The translations under genes and the position numbers were made by a program. From Asaia bogorensis (GTDB lineage: Bacteria; Pseudomonadota; Alphaproteobacteria; Acetobacterales; Acetobacteraceae), in the NCBI GenBank assembly GCA_945868845.1, contig CAMBMS010000005.1, positions 1 through 64,000 of the forward strand: 64,000 nt of DNA, in the 5' to 3' direction. How positions within the stretch are numbered: position 1 is the first letter of the stretch; every line of letters begins with the position of its first letter. Below, in pieces: positions 54,977 to 63,201 of the stretch. The notes beneath the pieces are model-generated. The model was not told the origin of the DNA and made no database searches. It was given only the letters and a program-made list of their open reading frames with translations.

Positions 54977-55632
54977 TTACAGCCCGCTGACGAAGATGAT
55001 TACCATGCCGAAGACCGTCCAGAGATCCTGCAGGGCGGCCAAAACCAGATCATCGCCGAAGGTGGACCACAGCAATTGTGTATAAAAGAGCGGCGCCAGG
55101 GTGGAAGCTGAGATGTGGCGATGCGCCAGGATCACCAGCCACTGGCCGAGCGAGCCCGGCACGCCTTGCACCACAGAGCCGCCTGCTGAAAGGCTCCGAA
55201 GCCGGGGCGCCTGATGATCAGCACACCGGTCAACCCCGCCACCACCGCCGCCCAGCAGCGCAGACGCACCACTTCGCCAAGCAGCAGGATCGACAGCACG
55301 GCGGCGATCACCGGAGCGACGAAGCCGACCGAAGCGGCCTCGGCCAGCGGCACGTTGTTGATGAAGAAGACGAACAATAGCGAGGCGGCAGTCACACAAA
55401 GGCCGTGCACGAACTATATCCCAGGATGAAGCGCGCGGAACGTTTAGTCCGAGCTCCGCGCACTGATCGCCAGCGTTATGATCGTGAAGATCAGGTAGCG
55501 CATCCAGTTGATCTGCACCGCGGAGAGATCGGTGGTGAGGAATTTCGCGATCGTGTTGGCGATGCTGAAGATCGTTGTAGCGGCAACGGCGAGCATGAAG
55601 CCGTGCAGGGGATCGCCCGGTGAGTAGGCCAT
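54977..55632 (-). pseudogene. Second EamA/DMT transporter, decayed tandem paralogue
   Basis: From ATG 55632 the frame gives GDPLHGFMLAVAATTIFSIA and NTIAKFLTTDLSAVQINWMRY, very similar to the start of the neighbouring transporter. A stop follows at about 55444. Then FVHGLCVTAASLLFVFFINN with AEAASVGFVAPVIAAVLSIL reads in a second frame. A third frame covers LVILAHRHISASTLAPLFYTQ and LLWSTFGDD to the stop at 54977. The order of parts fits one DMT gene broken by frameshifts and a loss of part of the second repeat. It is 15 bp upstream of the intact copy. Confidence 0.75.
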
Positions 55633-55744
55633 GGAGTTCTTTGCGCGCCGCGCCGCCGCGCGCAAGAGGCTTGCGCCCGCGCCGTGGCCATGCCTGAAAT
55701 ACGTCGCGACGTGGCGCTGCATCACTGCATGAAGGGAAAAGACC

Positions 55745-56080
55745 ATGGCTAAGCATGTGTTCGTCGTCTTCACCAACCCGGTGGCGGGTAAGGATAGCAC
55801 CTATAATGACTGGTACACCAACCAGCATCTGCCCGATGTGCTGAATGTGCCGGGGTTCGTGTCGGCACAGCGGTTTAAATTGAGCGATACTCAGCGCGCC
55901 GCGGGGCCATTTCCATGGCAGTACATGGCGTTGTATCAGATTGAGACGGACGATCTAAAGAAGACGCTGGCAACCTTGGGAGAGCGATCCGGGACGTCCG
56001 CGATGGTAATGAGCGACGCGCTGGCCGCCGAGCGGCTGGCCTGGGTGTACGATCCGATCACGCCGTCGGTGAGGGCTTAG
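55745..56080 (+). CDS. EthD-like dimeric alpha/beta barrel protein
   Basis: This 111-aa protein has the pattern FTNPVAGKDSTYNDWYTNQH, LPDVLNVPGFVSAQRFKL and PWQYMALYQIETDD. The W-Y-x-N-Q-H-L-P-D segment and the two-half ferredoxin-like layout match EthD-type and related stress-responsive dimeric barrel proteins. Its function is unknown. Relatives often occur beside catabolic genes. It is convergent to the suf operon end, with a perfect inverted repeat between. Confidence 0.7.
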   Translation: MAKHVFVVFTNPVAGKDSTYNDWYTNQHLPDVLNVPGFVSAQRFKLSDTQRAAGPFPWQYMALYQIETDDLKKTLATLGERSGTSAMVMSDALAAERLAWVYDPITPSVRA

Positions 56081-56110
56081 ATCGCAACGGGTGTCGGTTT
56101 CGATCTAAGC
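56075..56110. terminator. Perfect 10-bp inverted repeat between convergent genes
   Basis: The arms gcttagatcg (56075-56084) and cgatctaagc (56101-56110) are exact reverse complements over a 16-base loop. The left arm includes the TAG stop of the EthD-like gene and the right arm ends 8 bp before the sufA stop. It could end transcription in both directions. The loop is long and no T-run follows. Confidence 0.55.
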
Positions 56111-56118
56111 GCAACAAA

Positions 56119-56487
56119 CTAAACGTGAAAGCTTTCGCCGCAGCCGCAGCGGCCTTTTTCGTTCGGGTTGGTAAAAGTAAATCCGGAAGTAAGCGATTTT
56201 ACTTCGTAATCCATGATCGTGCCGATGAGAAAGAGCGAGGCCTTGCGGTCCACTAGGACGGTGAGGCCCCGATCCTTGACGATCTCATCGCCAGGGCTGG
56301 GCGCGTCGGTCCAGCTCATGTCGTAGGAGAGCCCGGAACAGCCTTTCGTTTTCACACCGATACGCAACAGCTTGCCTTGCTCACCTTTTTCGTAAAGGGA
56401 ATGCAGGCGTTCGGCGGCGGCATCCGTGAGAGCCATCAGCGGCGGGAGTTCACGGAGCGGCCGGCGAGTTGTTGTATTGGTGTCCAT
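56119..56487 (-). CDS. sufA: Iron-sulfur cluster assembly accessory protein (A-type carrier)
   Basis: This 122-aa A-type carrier passes Fe-S clusters to target proteins. The three conserved cysteines are in KTKGCSGLSYDMSW and at GRCGCGESFHV. LTDAAAERLHSLY and DYEVKSLTSGFTFTNPNEK are also typical. It is the last gene of the suf run, 17 bp after sufT. A SufA role is inferred from the operon. ErpA or IscA cannot be excluded by sequence alone. Confidence 0.9.
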   Translation of the reverse strand: MDTNTTTRRPLRELPPLMALTDAAAERLHSLYEKGEQGKLLRIGVKTKGCSGLSYDMSWTDAPSPGDEIVKDRGLTVLVDRKASLFLIGTIMDYEVKSLTSGFTFTNPNEKGRCGCGESFHV

Positions 56488-56504
56488 GGCGCGTGGCTTC
56501 CAGG

Positions 56505-56867
56505 TCAGAACATGTTCAGTTGTAGGCGGGCTTCCTCACTCATGCGCGATTGATCCCAGGGCGGATCCCAGACGGTTTCCACCTCGCAGCCGGACACGCC
56601 GGCGACGGCGAGGACAGCTTCGCGCACCTGTTGCGGGAGTTCCTGCGCCGCAGGACAGCCCGGGGCTGTGAGAGTCATTTCGACTTTCACGGTGCCGGTA
56701 TCGGCAATCTCGATGGCGTAGATCAGGCCGAGCTCGTAAATATTTACCGGTATTTCCGGATCAAACACGGTGGCGCAGGCGGCAATGATGGACTCTTCCG
56801 TGATCTTCGGCACGGTTTCGCCGTCCGGGGTCCAGGCGCCGTACGCGGCTGGGATGGGGTTATTCAC
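56505..56867 (-). CDS. sufT: SUF system assembly protein with DUF59/MIP18 domain
   Basis: This 120-aa protein has a MIP18 (DUF59) domain: TEESIIAACATVFDPEIPVN, IYELGLIYAIEI, MTLTAPGCPAAQELP with the conserved Cys, and VWDPPWDQSRMSEEAR. It helps mature Fe-S proteins and sits in many alphaproteobacterial suf operons. I chose GTG 56867, which overlaps the sufU stop. An ATG upstream (56927) would lie inside sufU. Confidence 0.88.
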   Translation of the reverse strand: MNNPIPAAYGAWTPDGETVPKITEESIIAACATVFDPEIPVNIYELGLIYAIEIADTGTVKVEMTLTAPGCPAAQELPQQVREAVLAVAGVSGCEVETVWDPPWDQSRMSEEARLQLNMF

Positions 56868-57327
56868 TACTAGCCTCCCGCACGCCTTCCAGCGCGGCTT
56901 CCAATGCATGCCAGGGAAGGGTAGCACATTTCACGCGCGAGGGGTATTCATACACGCTCGATAATGGTTTCAATTTTTCCAGCGGCTCGGCGAGGCTGGC
57001 CGAGCAGTCGGGGCAAATACCGGTGCTTACCATGTCTCGGAAGGCACCGAACAGCGCCTTGGTGTCGGCGGGGCTGCGTCCGCGAACAATTTCAGCCATC
57101 AGATCTGCCGAGGCGACGGAGATGGCGCAGCCGCGTGCCTCGAAGCCAATATCGTCGATAGTGTTATCGGGGGCGTATTTCAGCCAGAGCTGCACGCGAT
57201 CGCCGCACATCGGATTGTCGCCCTTTGCAGTGGCATCGAAGGCAGCAAGGCGCGTGCCATGGCGCGGACGCCGGCCGTGATCGAGGATGACGTCCTGATA
57301 CAGATCGCGGAGATCATCAAAGTTCAT
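56860..57327 (-). CDS. sufU: SufU-type Fe-S scaffold/sulfur transfer protein
   Basis: This 155-aa protein has the NifU-like N-terminal fold with LYQDVILDHGRRPRHGTRL, NPMCGDRVQLWLKYA (first Cys), FEARGCAISVASADLMAEIV (second) and VKCATLPWHALEAAL (third). Extra cysteines lie in ICPDCSA. In SufU-type systems it accepts sulfur from SufS with a zinc site, and the extra CPDC is a variation. It overlaps sufS by 4 bp and sufT by 8 bp. Confidence 0.9.
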   Translation of the reverse strand: MNFDDLRDLYQDVILDHGRRPRHGTRLAAFDATAKGDNPMCGDRVQLWLKYAPDNTIDDIGFEARGCAISVASADLMAEIVRGRSPADTKALFGAFRDMVSTGICPDCSASLAEPLEKLKPLSSVYEYPSRVKCATLPWHALEAALEGVREASSE

Positions 57328-58577
57328 TTGAAGAACTCTCGAATTTTAATCAGGGCTGCCGCGAGCATGTCGATTTCGTCGTGCGTGGTATAGAGGCCGA
57401 AGGTGGCACGCGCGGTGCTGTCGAGGCCGAGGCGATGCATCAGCGGTTCGGCGCAGTGATGGCCGGCCCGCACGGCGATACCCTGACGATCCAGCAAAGT
57501 GGCGACATCGTGCGCGTGGGCGCGATCGAGGGTGAAGGAAATCACTCCACCGCGATCCTGCGCGCGGCCGATGATATGCACGCCCGCGATATCGGAGAGG
57601 CGGGCGATGGCATGTTCCGTAAGCGCACGTTCATGGGCGGAAATCGCCGCGTAGCCGATGGCACGAAAATAATCGATGGCAGCTTTCAGGCCGATTCCTT
57701 CAAGGATCGCCGGAGTGCCGGCCTCGAATTTATGCGGCACGGCGGCCCAAGTGGACTTTTCGTACGCGACCGAGGAGATCATGTCGCCGCCACCCATGAA
57801 AGGCGGCATGGATTCCAGGATTTCGCGCCGCGCCCAGAGCGCGCCGATACCGGTGGGGCCGTAGAGCTTATGGCCGGTGAAGGCGTAGAAATCGCAGCCG
57901 AGCGCCTGCACATCCACTTGCCTATGCACGATCGCTTGCGCGCCATCGAACAGAACTTTCGCGCCAGCGGCATGGGCCATGCTGACGATGCGCTCGGCCG
58001 GAGTGTAGGTGCCGAGTACGTTGGACATATGGGTGATCGAGACTAGGCCAACTTTCCCATCGGCGAGTAGAAGTTCGAACGCGGCCATGTCCAGCTCTCC
58101 CGCGTCAGTGATCGGGCAGACACGCAGTTCGATACCATGCGCGTCGCGCAACATCTGCCAGGGAACGATGTTGGAGTGATGCTCCATGCCCGAAATCAGC
58201 ACCGCCTGGCCAGGTTTCAGGACGCCTCGGCCGTAGGAATGAGCGATGAGGTTGAGCGCGGCGGTAATCGAACTGGTGATGACGATTTCATCGCGCGAAG
58301 GCGCATTAAGGAGCAAGGCAATCGCGTCTCGGACAGATTCGTAAGACTCGGTAGTGCGCTCGCTCATCCAGTGGAGACCGCGATGGACATTGGCGTATTG
58401 GGTTTCCATCGCAGTCTTCATTGCGTCGATCACCGCACGCGGCTTTTGTGCAGACGCACCACTGTCGAGGAAGACGAAGGGCTTACCGCGGATGGTCTGC
58501 GACAGAATGGGAAAATCCTGGCGGATACGATGGACGTCGAATTTCGGTTGGCTTGTCACACGGGATTCCTTTGCCAC
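57324..58577 (-). CDS. sufS: SufS cysteine desulfurase
   Basis: This 417-aa PLP enzyme removes sulfur from cysteine for cluster assembly. The PLP lysine is in AFTGHKLYGPTGIGALWA, the catalytic Cys loop in IAVRAGHHCAEPLMHRLGL, and FVFLDSGASAQKPRAVIDAM is at the start. LISGMEHHSNIVPWQ is also characteristic. Its 5' end overlaps sufD by 22 bp. A later internal start would shorten the overlap. Confidence 0.95.
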   Translation of the reverse strand: MAKESRVTSQPKFDVHRIRQDFPILSQTIRGKPFVFLDSGASAQKPRAVIDAMKTAMETQYANVHRGLHWMSERTTESYESVRDAIALLLNAPSRDEIVITSSITAALNLIAHSYGRGVLKPGQAVLISGMEHHSNIVPWQMLRDAHGIELRVCPITDAGELDMAAFELLLADGKVGLVSITHMSNVLGTYTPAERIVSMAHAAGAKVLFDGAQAIVHRQVDVQALGCDFYAFTGHKLYGPTGIGALWARREILESMPPFMGGGDMISSVAYEKSTWAAVPHKFEAGTPAILEGIGLKAAIDYFRAIGYAAISAHERALTEHAIARLSDIAGVHIIGRAQDRGGVISFTLDRAHAHDVATLLDRQGIAVRAGHHCAEPLMHRLGLDSTARATFGLYTTHDEIDMLAAALIKIREFFK

Positions 58578-59806
58578 CAGCTTTCCACCGCGTTTTCCAG
58601 CACGGCGCGAAACGCTTCATTGGTGACCATGTCGATCGACCCGGCGAGGAAGGCTCGGACCAGCATCGCGCGGGCTTGGATTTCGGGCACGCCGCGGCTG
58701 CGCAGGTAAAAAAATTGGTCGGCATCTAGCTCACCCACGGTGGCGCCATGGCTGCATTTCACGTCATCGGCATAGATTTCCAGTTGCGGCTTGCTATCGA
58801 TCTCCGCCTCAGGGGACAGCAACAGCGCCTGGTTCATCTGATAGCCATCAGTTTTTTGCGCACCGCGCCCGACATAAATTTTTCCCTGAAACACGCCGCG
58901 CGAACGCCCGGCCAGAACGTTCTTGACCGTTTGGCGCGAGGCACCGTGCGGGGCGTCGTGCGAGACGATGGTGGTAAAATCTGCGTGCTGCACGCCGGCG
59001 AGGAGTTGCGCCGCGTTCAACTGCGCGGTCGCGTGCGTGCCAGCGATGTTGACATGCAACTCGGTGCGGGAGAGGCGGGCGCCGATATTGAGGGAGAAGC
59101 TGTCATAGATACCACGCGCGGCAATGCGCGCATAAATGGTGGCAAGATGGAAGGCGGCGACCGATTCATCCTGCAGGCGCGCGTGGGCCAGGTGGGCGTT
59201 ATCGGCGATGTCGATCTCGGTAACAGGATTATGCAGATAGGCGCCGTCGCCGAGGTAAATTTCCAGTAGGCTGGCGCGCGCGCCTGATTCCAAAATAATC
59301 GTATGGCGGGGATGGAACGCGTGCGCAGCGGTGGCGACATGGGCGATTACGATCAGGCCGGCATCAATATTGGCCGGGATGGTGAGCGACAGTCCATCCT
59401 CGGCGAGCATGGTGTTCAGCGCGACCATGGGCTCGCGGGCCGGGTTGGCGAGGGCGCTGAACTGCGGCGCAGCGGCGAAAGTGGATATTTTCGCGTGCGC
59501 AGGCACGATCGAAAGATCGGCACGATAATGCCCGTCGACCAGCACGAGGCGCGGCGCATCCTGTTGCGGCAGGCGGGCTAACACTGCCGAGGGATTGGCG
59601 GCAGCAACGGAGGTATGAAAATCAGCCTGCGCAACGGGGCGAAGATTGGTATATTTCCAGGCCTCGTCACGAATGCTCGGCAGGCCTTGCGCGCGCAGGA
59701 TCGCCGCCGCGGCGTCACGCGCGGCGACATCGCCTGATAATTGCGGACGTAAGGCCGCGAAGCGCGCTAGGAAGCCATCAAGGCCAGAGTAAGTCAGCGC
59801 GTTCAT
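58556..59806 (-). CDS. sufD: SufD, Fe-S assembly complex subunit
   Basis: This 416-aa protein forms SufBC2D with SufB and SufC. It has AILRAQGLPSIRDEAWKYTN at the N-terminus and the beta-helix part with the SufB/D signature RGVFQGKIYVGRGAQKTDGY. ALLLSPEAEIDSKPQLEIYA and DDVKCSHGATVGELDADQFF then precede the C-terminal helices with MLVRAFLAG. Length is usual. The start overlaps the sufC stop by 4 bp. Confidence 0.95.
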   Translation of the reverse strand: MNALTYSGLDGFLARFAALRPQLSGDVAARDAAAAILRAQGLPSIRDEAWKYTNLRPVAQADFHTSVAAANPSAVLARLPQQDAPRLVLVDGHYRADLSIVPAHAKISTFAAAPQFSALANPAREPMVALNTMLAEDGLSLTIPANIDAGLIVIAHVATAAHAFHPRHTIILESGARASLLEIYLGDGAYLHNPVTEIDIADNAHLAHARLQDESVAAFHLATIYARIAARGIYDSFSLNIGARLSRTELHVNIAGTHATAQLNAAQLLAGVQHADFTTIVSHDAPHGASRQTVKNVLAGRSRGVFQGKIYVGRGAQKTDGYQMNQALLLSPEAEIDSKPQLEIYADDVKCSHGATVGELDADQFFYLRSRGVPEIQARAMLVRAFLAGSIDMVTNEAFRAVLENAVESWWQRNPV

Positions 59807-60552
59807 ACGGCGTCTGTAATCATGCCGGCATAGCCGTTGGCTTCCACCTCATGCGCGAGTTCGGGGCCACCGGAACGGACGATGCGGCCGCCGGCGAGCA
59901 CATGCACGCGATCTGGCACGATGTGATCGAGCAGGCGTTGATAATGGGTTATGACGAGGGCCGAGAAATCGGGACCACGCAAAGCATTCACGCCATCGGC
60001 GACAATTTTCAGGGCGTCGATATCGAGGCCGCTATCGGTTTCATCCAGCAGGGCAAATTTCGGGCGCAGGATGGCCATTTGCAGCACTTCATTGCGCTTC
60101 TTCTCACCACCCGAAAATCCGACATTCACGTTGCGACGCAACATGTCTTCAGCCATCGAGAGTTTTTTTAACTCGGTACGCGCGAGTTTAAGAAATTGCA
60201 CGGCATCCAATTCGGGCTCGCCGCGCAGACGGCGTTGCGCGTTCAACGCGGTGCGCAGGAAATTAGCGTTGCCGACGCCGGGCAATTCCACGGGATACTG
60301 GAAGGCGAGGAACAGACCAGCAGCGGCACGCGCCTCCGGTTCCATCGCCGACAGGTCTTGACCGTTGAATGTCGCCGTTCCGCCCGTGACCGTATAACCA
60401 TCGCGGCCAGACAGCACATAGGACAACGTGGATTTTCCCGATCCGTTCGGGCCCATGATGGCATGCACTTCGCCGCTGGGGACGGCGAGCGAGATACCGT
60501 TCAGGATGGGCTTGCCATCGATCTCGGCGGCTAGATTTTCGATATGCAGCAT
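59803..60552 (-). CDS. sufC: SufC, Fe-S assembly ATPase
   Basis: This ABC-type ATPase (249 aa) drives the SufBC2D complex. The Walker A motif is IMGPNGSGKSTLSYVLSG, the signature VGFSGGEKKRNEVLQMAIL, and the Walker B region ALLDETDSGLDIDALKIVAD. The start ATG 60552 (MLHIENLAAEIDG) follows the sufB stop by 10 bp. The frame extends further but encodes sufB in another phase. Confidence 0.96.
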   Translation of the reverse strand: MLHIENLAAEIDGKPILNGISLAVPSGEVHAIMGPNGSGKSTLSYVLSGRDGYTVTGGTATFNGQDLSAMEPEARAAAGLFLAFQYPVELPGVGNANFLRTALNAQRRLRGEPELDAVQFLKLARTELKKLSMAEDMLRRNVNVGFSGGEKKRNEVLQMAILRPKFALLDETDSGLDIDALKIVADGVNALRGPDFSALVITHYQRLLDHIVPDRVHVLAGGRIVRSGGPELAHEVEANGYAGMITDAV

Positions 60553-60562
60553 GTTCGCGATC

Positions 60563-62056
60563 CTAACCGACCGAGCCTTCGAGGCTGACGGCGAGCAGTT
60601 TCTGCGCCTCGACGGCAAATTCCATCGGCAATTCCTTCAGAACGTCCTTGCAGAAGCCGTTGACGATCAGGCCGACCGCATCTTCCTGCGACAGGCCGCG
60701 CTGACGACAGTAGAAAAGTTGGTCCTCGGCAATTTTCGAGGTGGTGGCTTCGTGTTCCACCTTCGCGGTCGGGTTGCGGCTTTCGATGTAAGGTACAGTG
60801 TGGGCGCCGCAATATTCGCCAATCAGCAAACTGTCGCATTGCGTGTGATTGCGCGCGCCCTTGGCACGCTGCGTGATGCGCACCAGGCCGCGATAGGTAT
60901 TGTTGGAGTGACCGGCGCTGATGCCCTTGGAGACGATGGTGCTGGTGGTGTTGGCGCCGACATGGATCATTTTGGTGCCAGTATCGGCCTGCTGGCGGTT
61001 ATTGGTGACCGCGACGGAGTAGAATTCGCCGATGCTGCCCTCACCTTCCAGCACGCAGGACGGGTATTTCCAGGTGATAGCGGAGCCGGTTTCCACCTGC
61101 GTCCAGGAAATTTTCGCGCGAGCGCCGCGGCAGGCGCCGCGCTTGGTGACGAAATTATAGATTCCCCCACGCCCTTCCGCGTCGCCGGGATACCAGTTCT
61201 GCACCGTGGAGTATTTTATCTGCGCATCATCCATGGCGATGAGTTCGACCACAGCGGCGTGCAGCTGGTTTTCATCACGCTGCGGTGCGGTACAACCTTC
61301 GAGATAAGAAACATAGGCGCCGGCCTCAGCGATGATCAAAGTGCGCTCGAACTGGCCGGTGTTACGGGCGTTAATACGAAAGTAAGTGGAAAGCTCCATC
61401 GGGCAGCGCACACCCTTGGGGATATAGACGAAGCTGCCATCGGTGAAGACGGCGCAATTGAGCGCGGCGAAGTAATTATCGCCCTGCGGCACCACGCTTC
61501 CGAGATATTGCCGCACCAGATCGGGATGTTCGCGCACTGCCTCACTGATCGGGCAGAAGATGACACCGGATTTCGCCAGGGTTTCGCGAAAAGTGGTGGC
61601 GACGGAGACGCTGTCGAACACCGCGTCCACCGCGATCTGGTGGGGCTCCCCCGCGCCTTCGACGCCAGCGAGAATGGCGCGTTCCTTCAGCGGAATGCCC
61701 AGCTTTTCGTAGGTGCGCAGCAATTCTGGATCGACCTCATCGAGAGATTTTGGGCCGGATTTCTTCACCGGTGCGGCGTAGTAATGAATCCCCTGATAAT
61801 CGATCGGCGCGTAGCCGAGATGCGCCCAACACGGTTCCGTCATGGTTTGCCAAAGCGCAAACGCTTTCAGGCGCCAGTCCAGCATCCACTGCGGTTCGTT
61901 CTTACGCGCAGAGATCAAGCGGACAATGTCCTCGTTCAGCCCAAGCGGGGCGAGGTCCATCTCAATATCGGTGGCAAAGCCGTACTTGTAGCCGGACTGG
62001 GTCAGGGCCTCGACGGTGCCAAGGGTTTGCTCGCTGATTTCATTCGGGGGGCACAT
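60563..62056 (-). CDS. sufB: SufB, Fe-S assembly scaffold
   Basis: This 497-aa subunit builds nascent clusters with SufC and Suf[21 protein letters not shown] is at the start, followed by WLKAFALWQ-type [31 protein letters not shown] and the beta-helix with [40 protein letters not shown] and [17 protein letters not shown] lie near the C-terminus. Start ATG 62056 is 2 bp after the Rrf2 gene, so the two are cotranscribed. Confidence 0.96.
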   Translation of the reverse strand: MCPPNEISEQTLGTVEALTQSGYKYGFATDIEMDLAPLGLNEDIVRLISARKNEPQWMLDWRLKAFALWQTMTEPCWAHLGYAPIDYQGIHYYAAPVKKSGPKSLDEVDPELLRTYEKLGIPLKERAILAGVEGAGEPHQIAVDAVFDSVSVATTFRETLAKSGVIFCPISEAVREHPDLVRQYLGSVVPQGDNYFAALNCAVFTDGSFVYIPKGVRCPMELSTYFRINARNTGQFERTLIIAEAGAYVSYLEGCTAPQRDENQLHAAVVELIAMDDAQIKYSTVQNWYPGDAEGRGGIYNFVTKRGACRGARAKISWTQVETGSAITWKYPSCVLEGEGSIGEFYSVAVTNNRQQADTGTKMIHVGANTTSTIVSKGISAGHSNNTYRGLVRITQRAKGARNHTQCDSLLIGEYCGAHTVPYIESRNPTAKVEHEATTSKIAEDQLFYCRQRGLSQEDAVGLIVNGFCKDVLKELPMEFAVEAQKLLAVSLEGSVG

Positions 62057-62058
62057 GG

Positions 62059-62529
62059 TTATTCGGCCGCGGCGATAGGTTGCGTGGGGTGTGGCAGGCG
62101 GAAGGCGCGTGGGATGGCCGATTGCTGCATATCCGCCAGGGTGATAGCGCCCAGCGCCGATTGAATAGCTTCGTTCACCGGATCCCAACGGCCGGCGACG
62201 GGGCAGAGGCTGGAAGTTTCGCAAGCGGTGGCCGCGCCGTCGACGCAGGCGGTGAGCGCGATCGGGCCGTCGATGGCGGCAATCACGTCGGAAACCGGAA
62301 TCGCAGCGAGCGGGCGCATCAACCGGTAGCCGCCACGCGCGCCGCGCTGCGAGGCGACGAAACCGGCGCCGGCCAGGGCCTTCAGCACCTTCGCTACAGT
62401 GGGCTCGGGAATGCCGATGGCGGCGGCGACGCCGGGGGAGGTCTGCACGGCCTTCCCGCTCGCGTTTGCATGGGAGAGGCGGACCAGCACCACCACGGCG
62501 TAATCCGTCAGTTTGGACAGCCTGAGCAT
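62059..62529 (-). CDS. Rrf2-family regulator of the suf operon
   Basis: This 156-aa transcription factor has the Rrf2 winged helix: [20 protein letters not shown], then [20 protein letters not shown] and [20 protein letters not shown]. Three cysteines ([20 protein letters not shown]) could bind an Fe-S cluster, as in the SUF-regulator subfamily of Rrf2 proteins. It leads the suf operon and probably represses it when clusters are abundant. An inverted repeat just upstream is its likely target. Start ATG 62529. Confidence 0.9.
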   Translation of the reverse strand: MLRLSKLTDYAVVVLVRLSHANASGKAVQTSPGVAAAIGIPEPTVAKVLKALAGAGFVASQRGARGGYRLMRPLAAIPVSDVIAAIDGPIALTACVDGAATACETSSLCPVAGRWDPVNEAIQSALGAITLADMQQSAIPRAFRLPHPTQPIAAAE

Positions 62530-62534
62530 GAGGG

Positions 62535-62573
62535 ACCCCGAAATATCGGACCTGGATGGTCCTATTTCAGGGA
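62535..62573. promoter_or_regulatory. Candidate suf operator (interrupted palindrome)
   Basis: The arms ccccgaaatatcggacc and ggtcctatttcaggg flank the 5-base centre tggat. They are complementary over about 15 positions, with one mismatch and a two-base bulge around the perfect core ggacc/ggtcc. It lies 6-44 bp upstream of the Rrf2 start. Rrf2 proteins bind such dyads, so autoregulation of suf is likely. A hairpin in the 5' RNA is another reading. Confidence 0.55.
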
Positions 62574-62624
62574 AATGGCGTGTCCCGCCTGCCTCGTCAA
62601 GGGGTTGGCGTCGGGGGATTGATG

Positions 62625-63000
62625 TTAGCGGATGGCCCCGTAGGAGGAGGCGCCGAGGCCGGGGCAGGCGCAGCCGGAACCGACCCGGCAGGCGGCGGGC
62701 AACTGGCAGGTATAATTTCCCGAATAGCACATATAGCGCTAGGGCACCGCGCCACGCAGCATCGGCACGCCGAGGGGGCCGTCGCGCGTGGGATCGTAGG
62801 CGCGGTTGAGGTCGCGGTCCTTTGGCTGACGGTCAGCCACGAGGGCGAGGGCGTGGTAGCCGGGCGGTGGCTGCGGCGTGGTGGCAGCACCGGCCACCAC
62901 GCCGCGCCCACCGCCGGCCAAGGTCATAGGGATTGGTGCAAGCCATCAGGCCAGAGGCGAAGGTAACCAGCACCGCGCCGACCATGAATGAACGCTTCAT
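62625..63000 (-). pseudogene. Cys-rich lipoprotein gene broken by a frameshift and a stop
   Basis: ATG 63000, behind a good aggagag site, gives MKRSFMVGAVLVTFASGLMA with CTNPYD (lipobox-like LMAC). A frameshift near 62925 moves the frame to GGGRGVVAGAATTPQPPPGY, HALALVADRQPKDRDLNRAY and LGVPMLRGAVP, ending in TAG at about 62737. The same frame then continues with RYMCYSGNYTCQLPAACRVG, SGCACPGLGASSYG and TAA. The CYSGNYTCQLP and CACPGLGA blocks occur in a small lipoprotein family of Acetobacteraceae-like bacteria. The role is unknown. Confidence 0.7.
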
Positions 63001-63201
63001 CGTGCATCTCTCCTGTTTCCTGCGCGGTCGCCCCGCCTCGCCAGGGGGCACGGGGGAAAACAATAGATGTGAGCTGATACGTCCTAAGCGCAGAGTGCGG
63101 AAAAATGAGGAAAGACATGAAACAAAATGTCTCAACCTCGGATGAGCGTGACCGCGCGGTCGTTCACCCTTATGTTAGCGCGGAAAGGGGGAGGCTCCGC
63201 C

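Noticed and set aside
60428-62164. A 578-codon plus-strand frame over sufC/sufB
   Set aside because: It is fully antisense to sufB and sufC, whose motifs are unambiguous.
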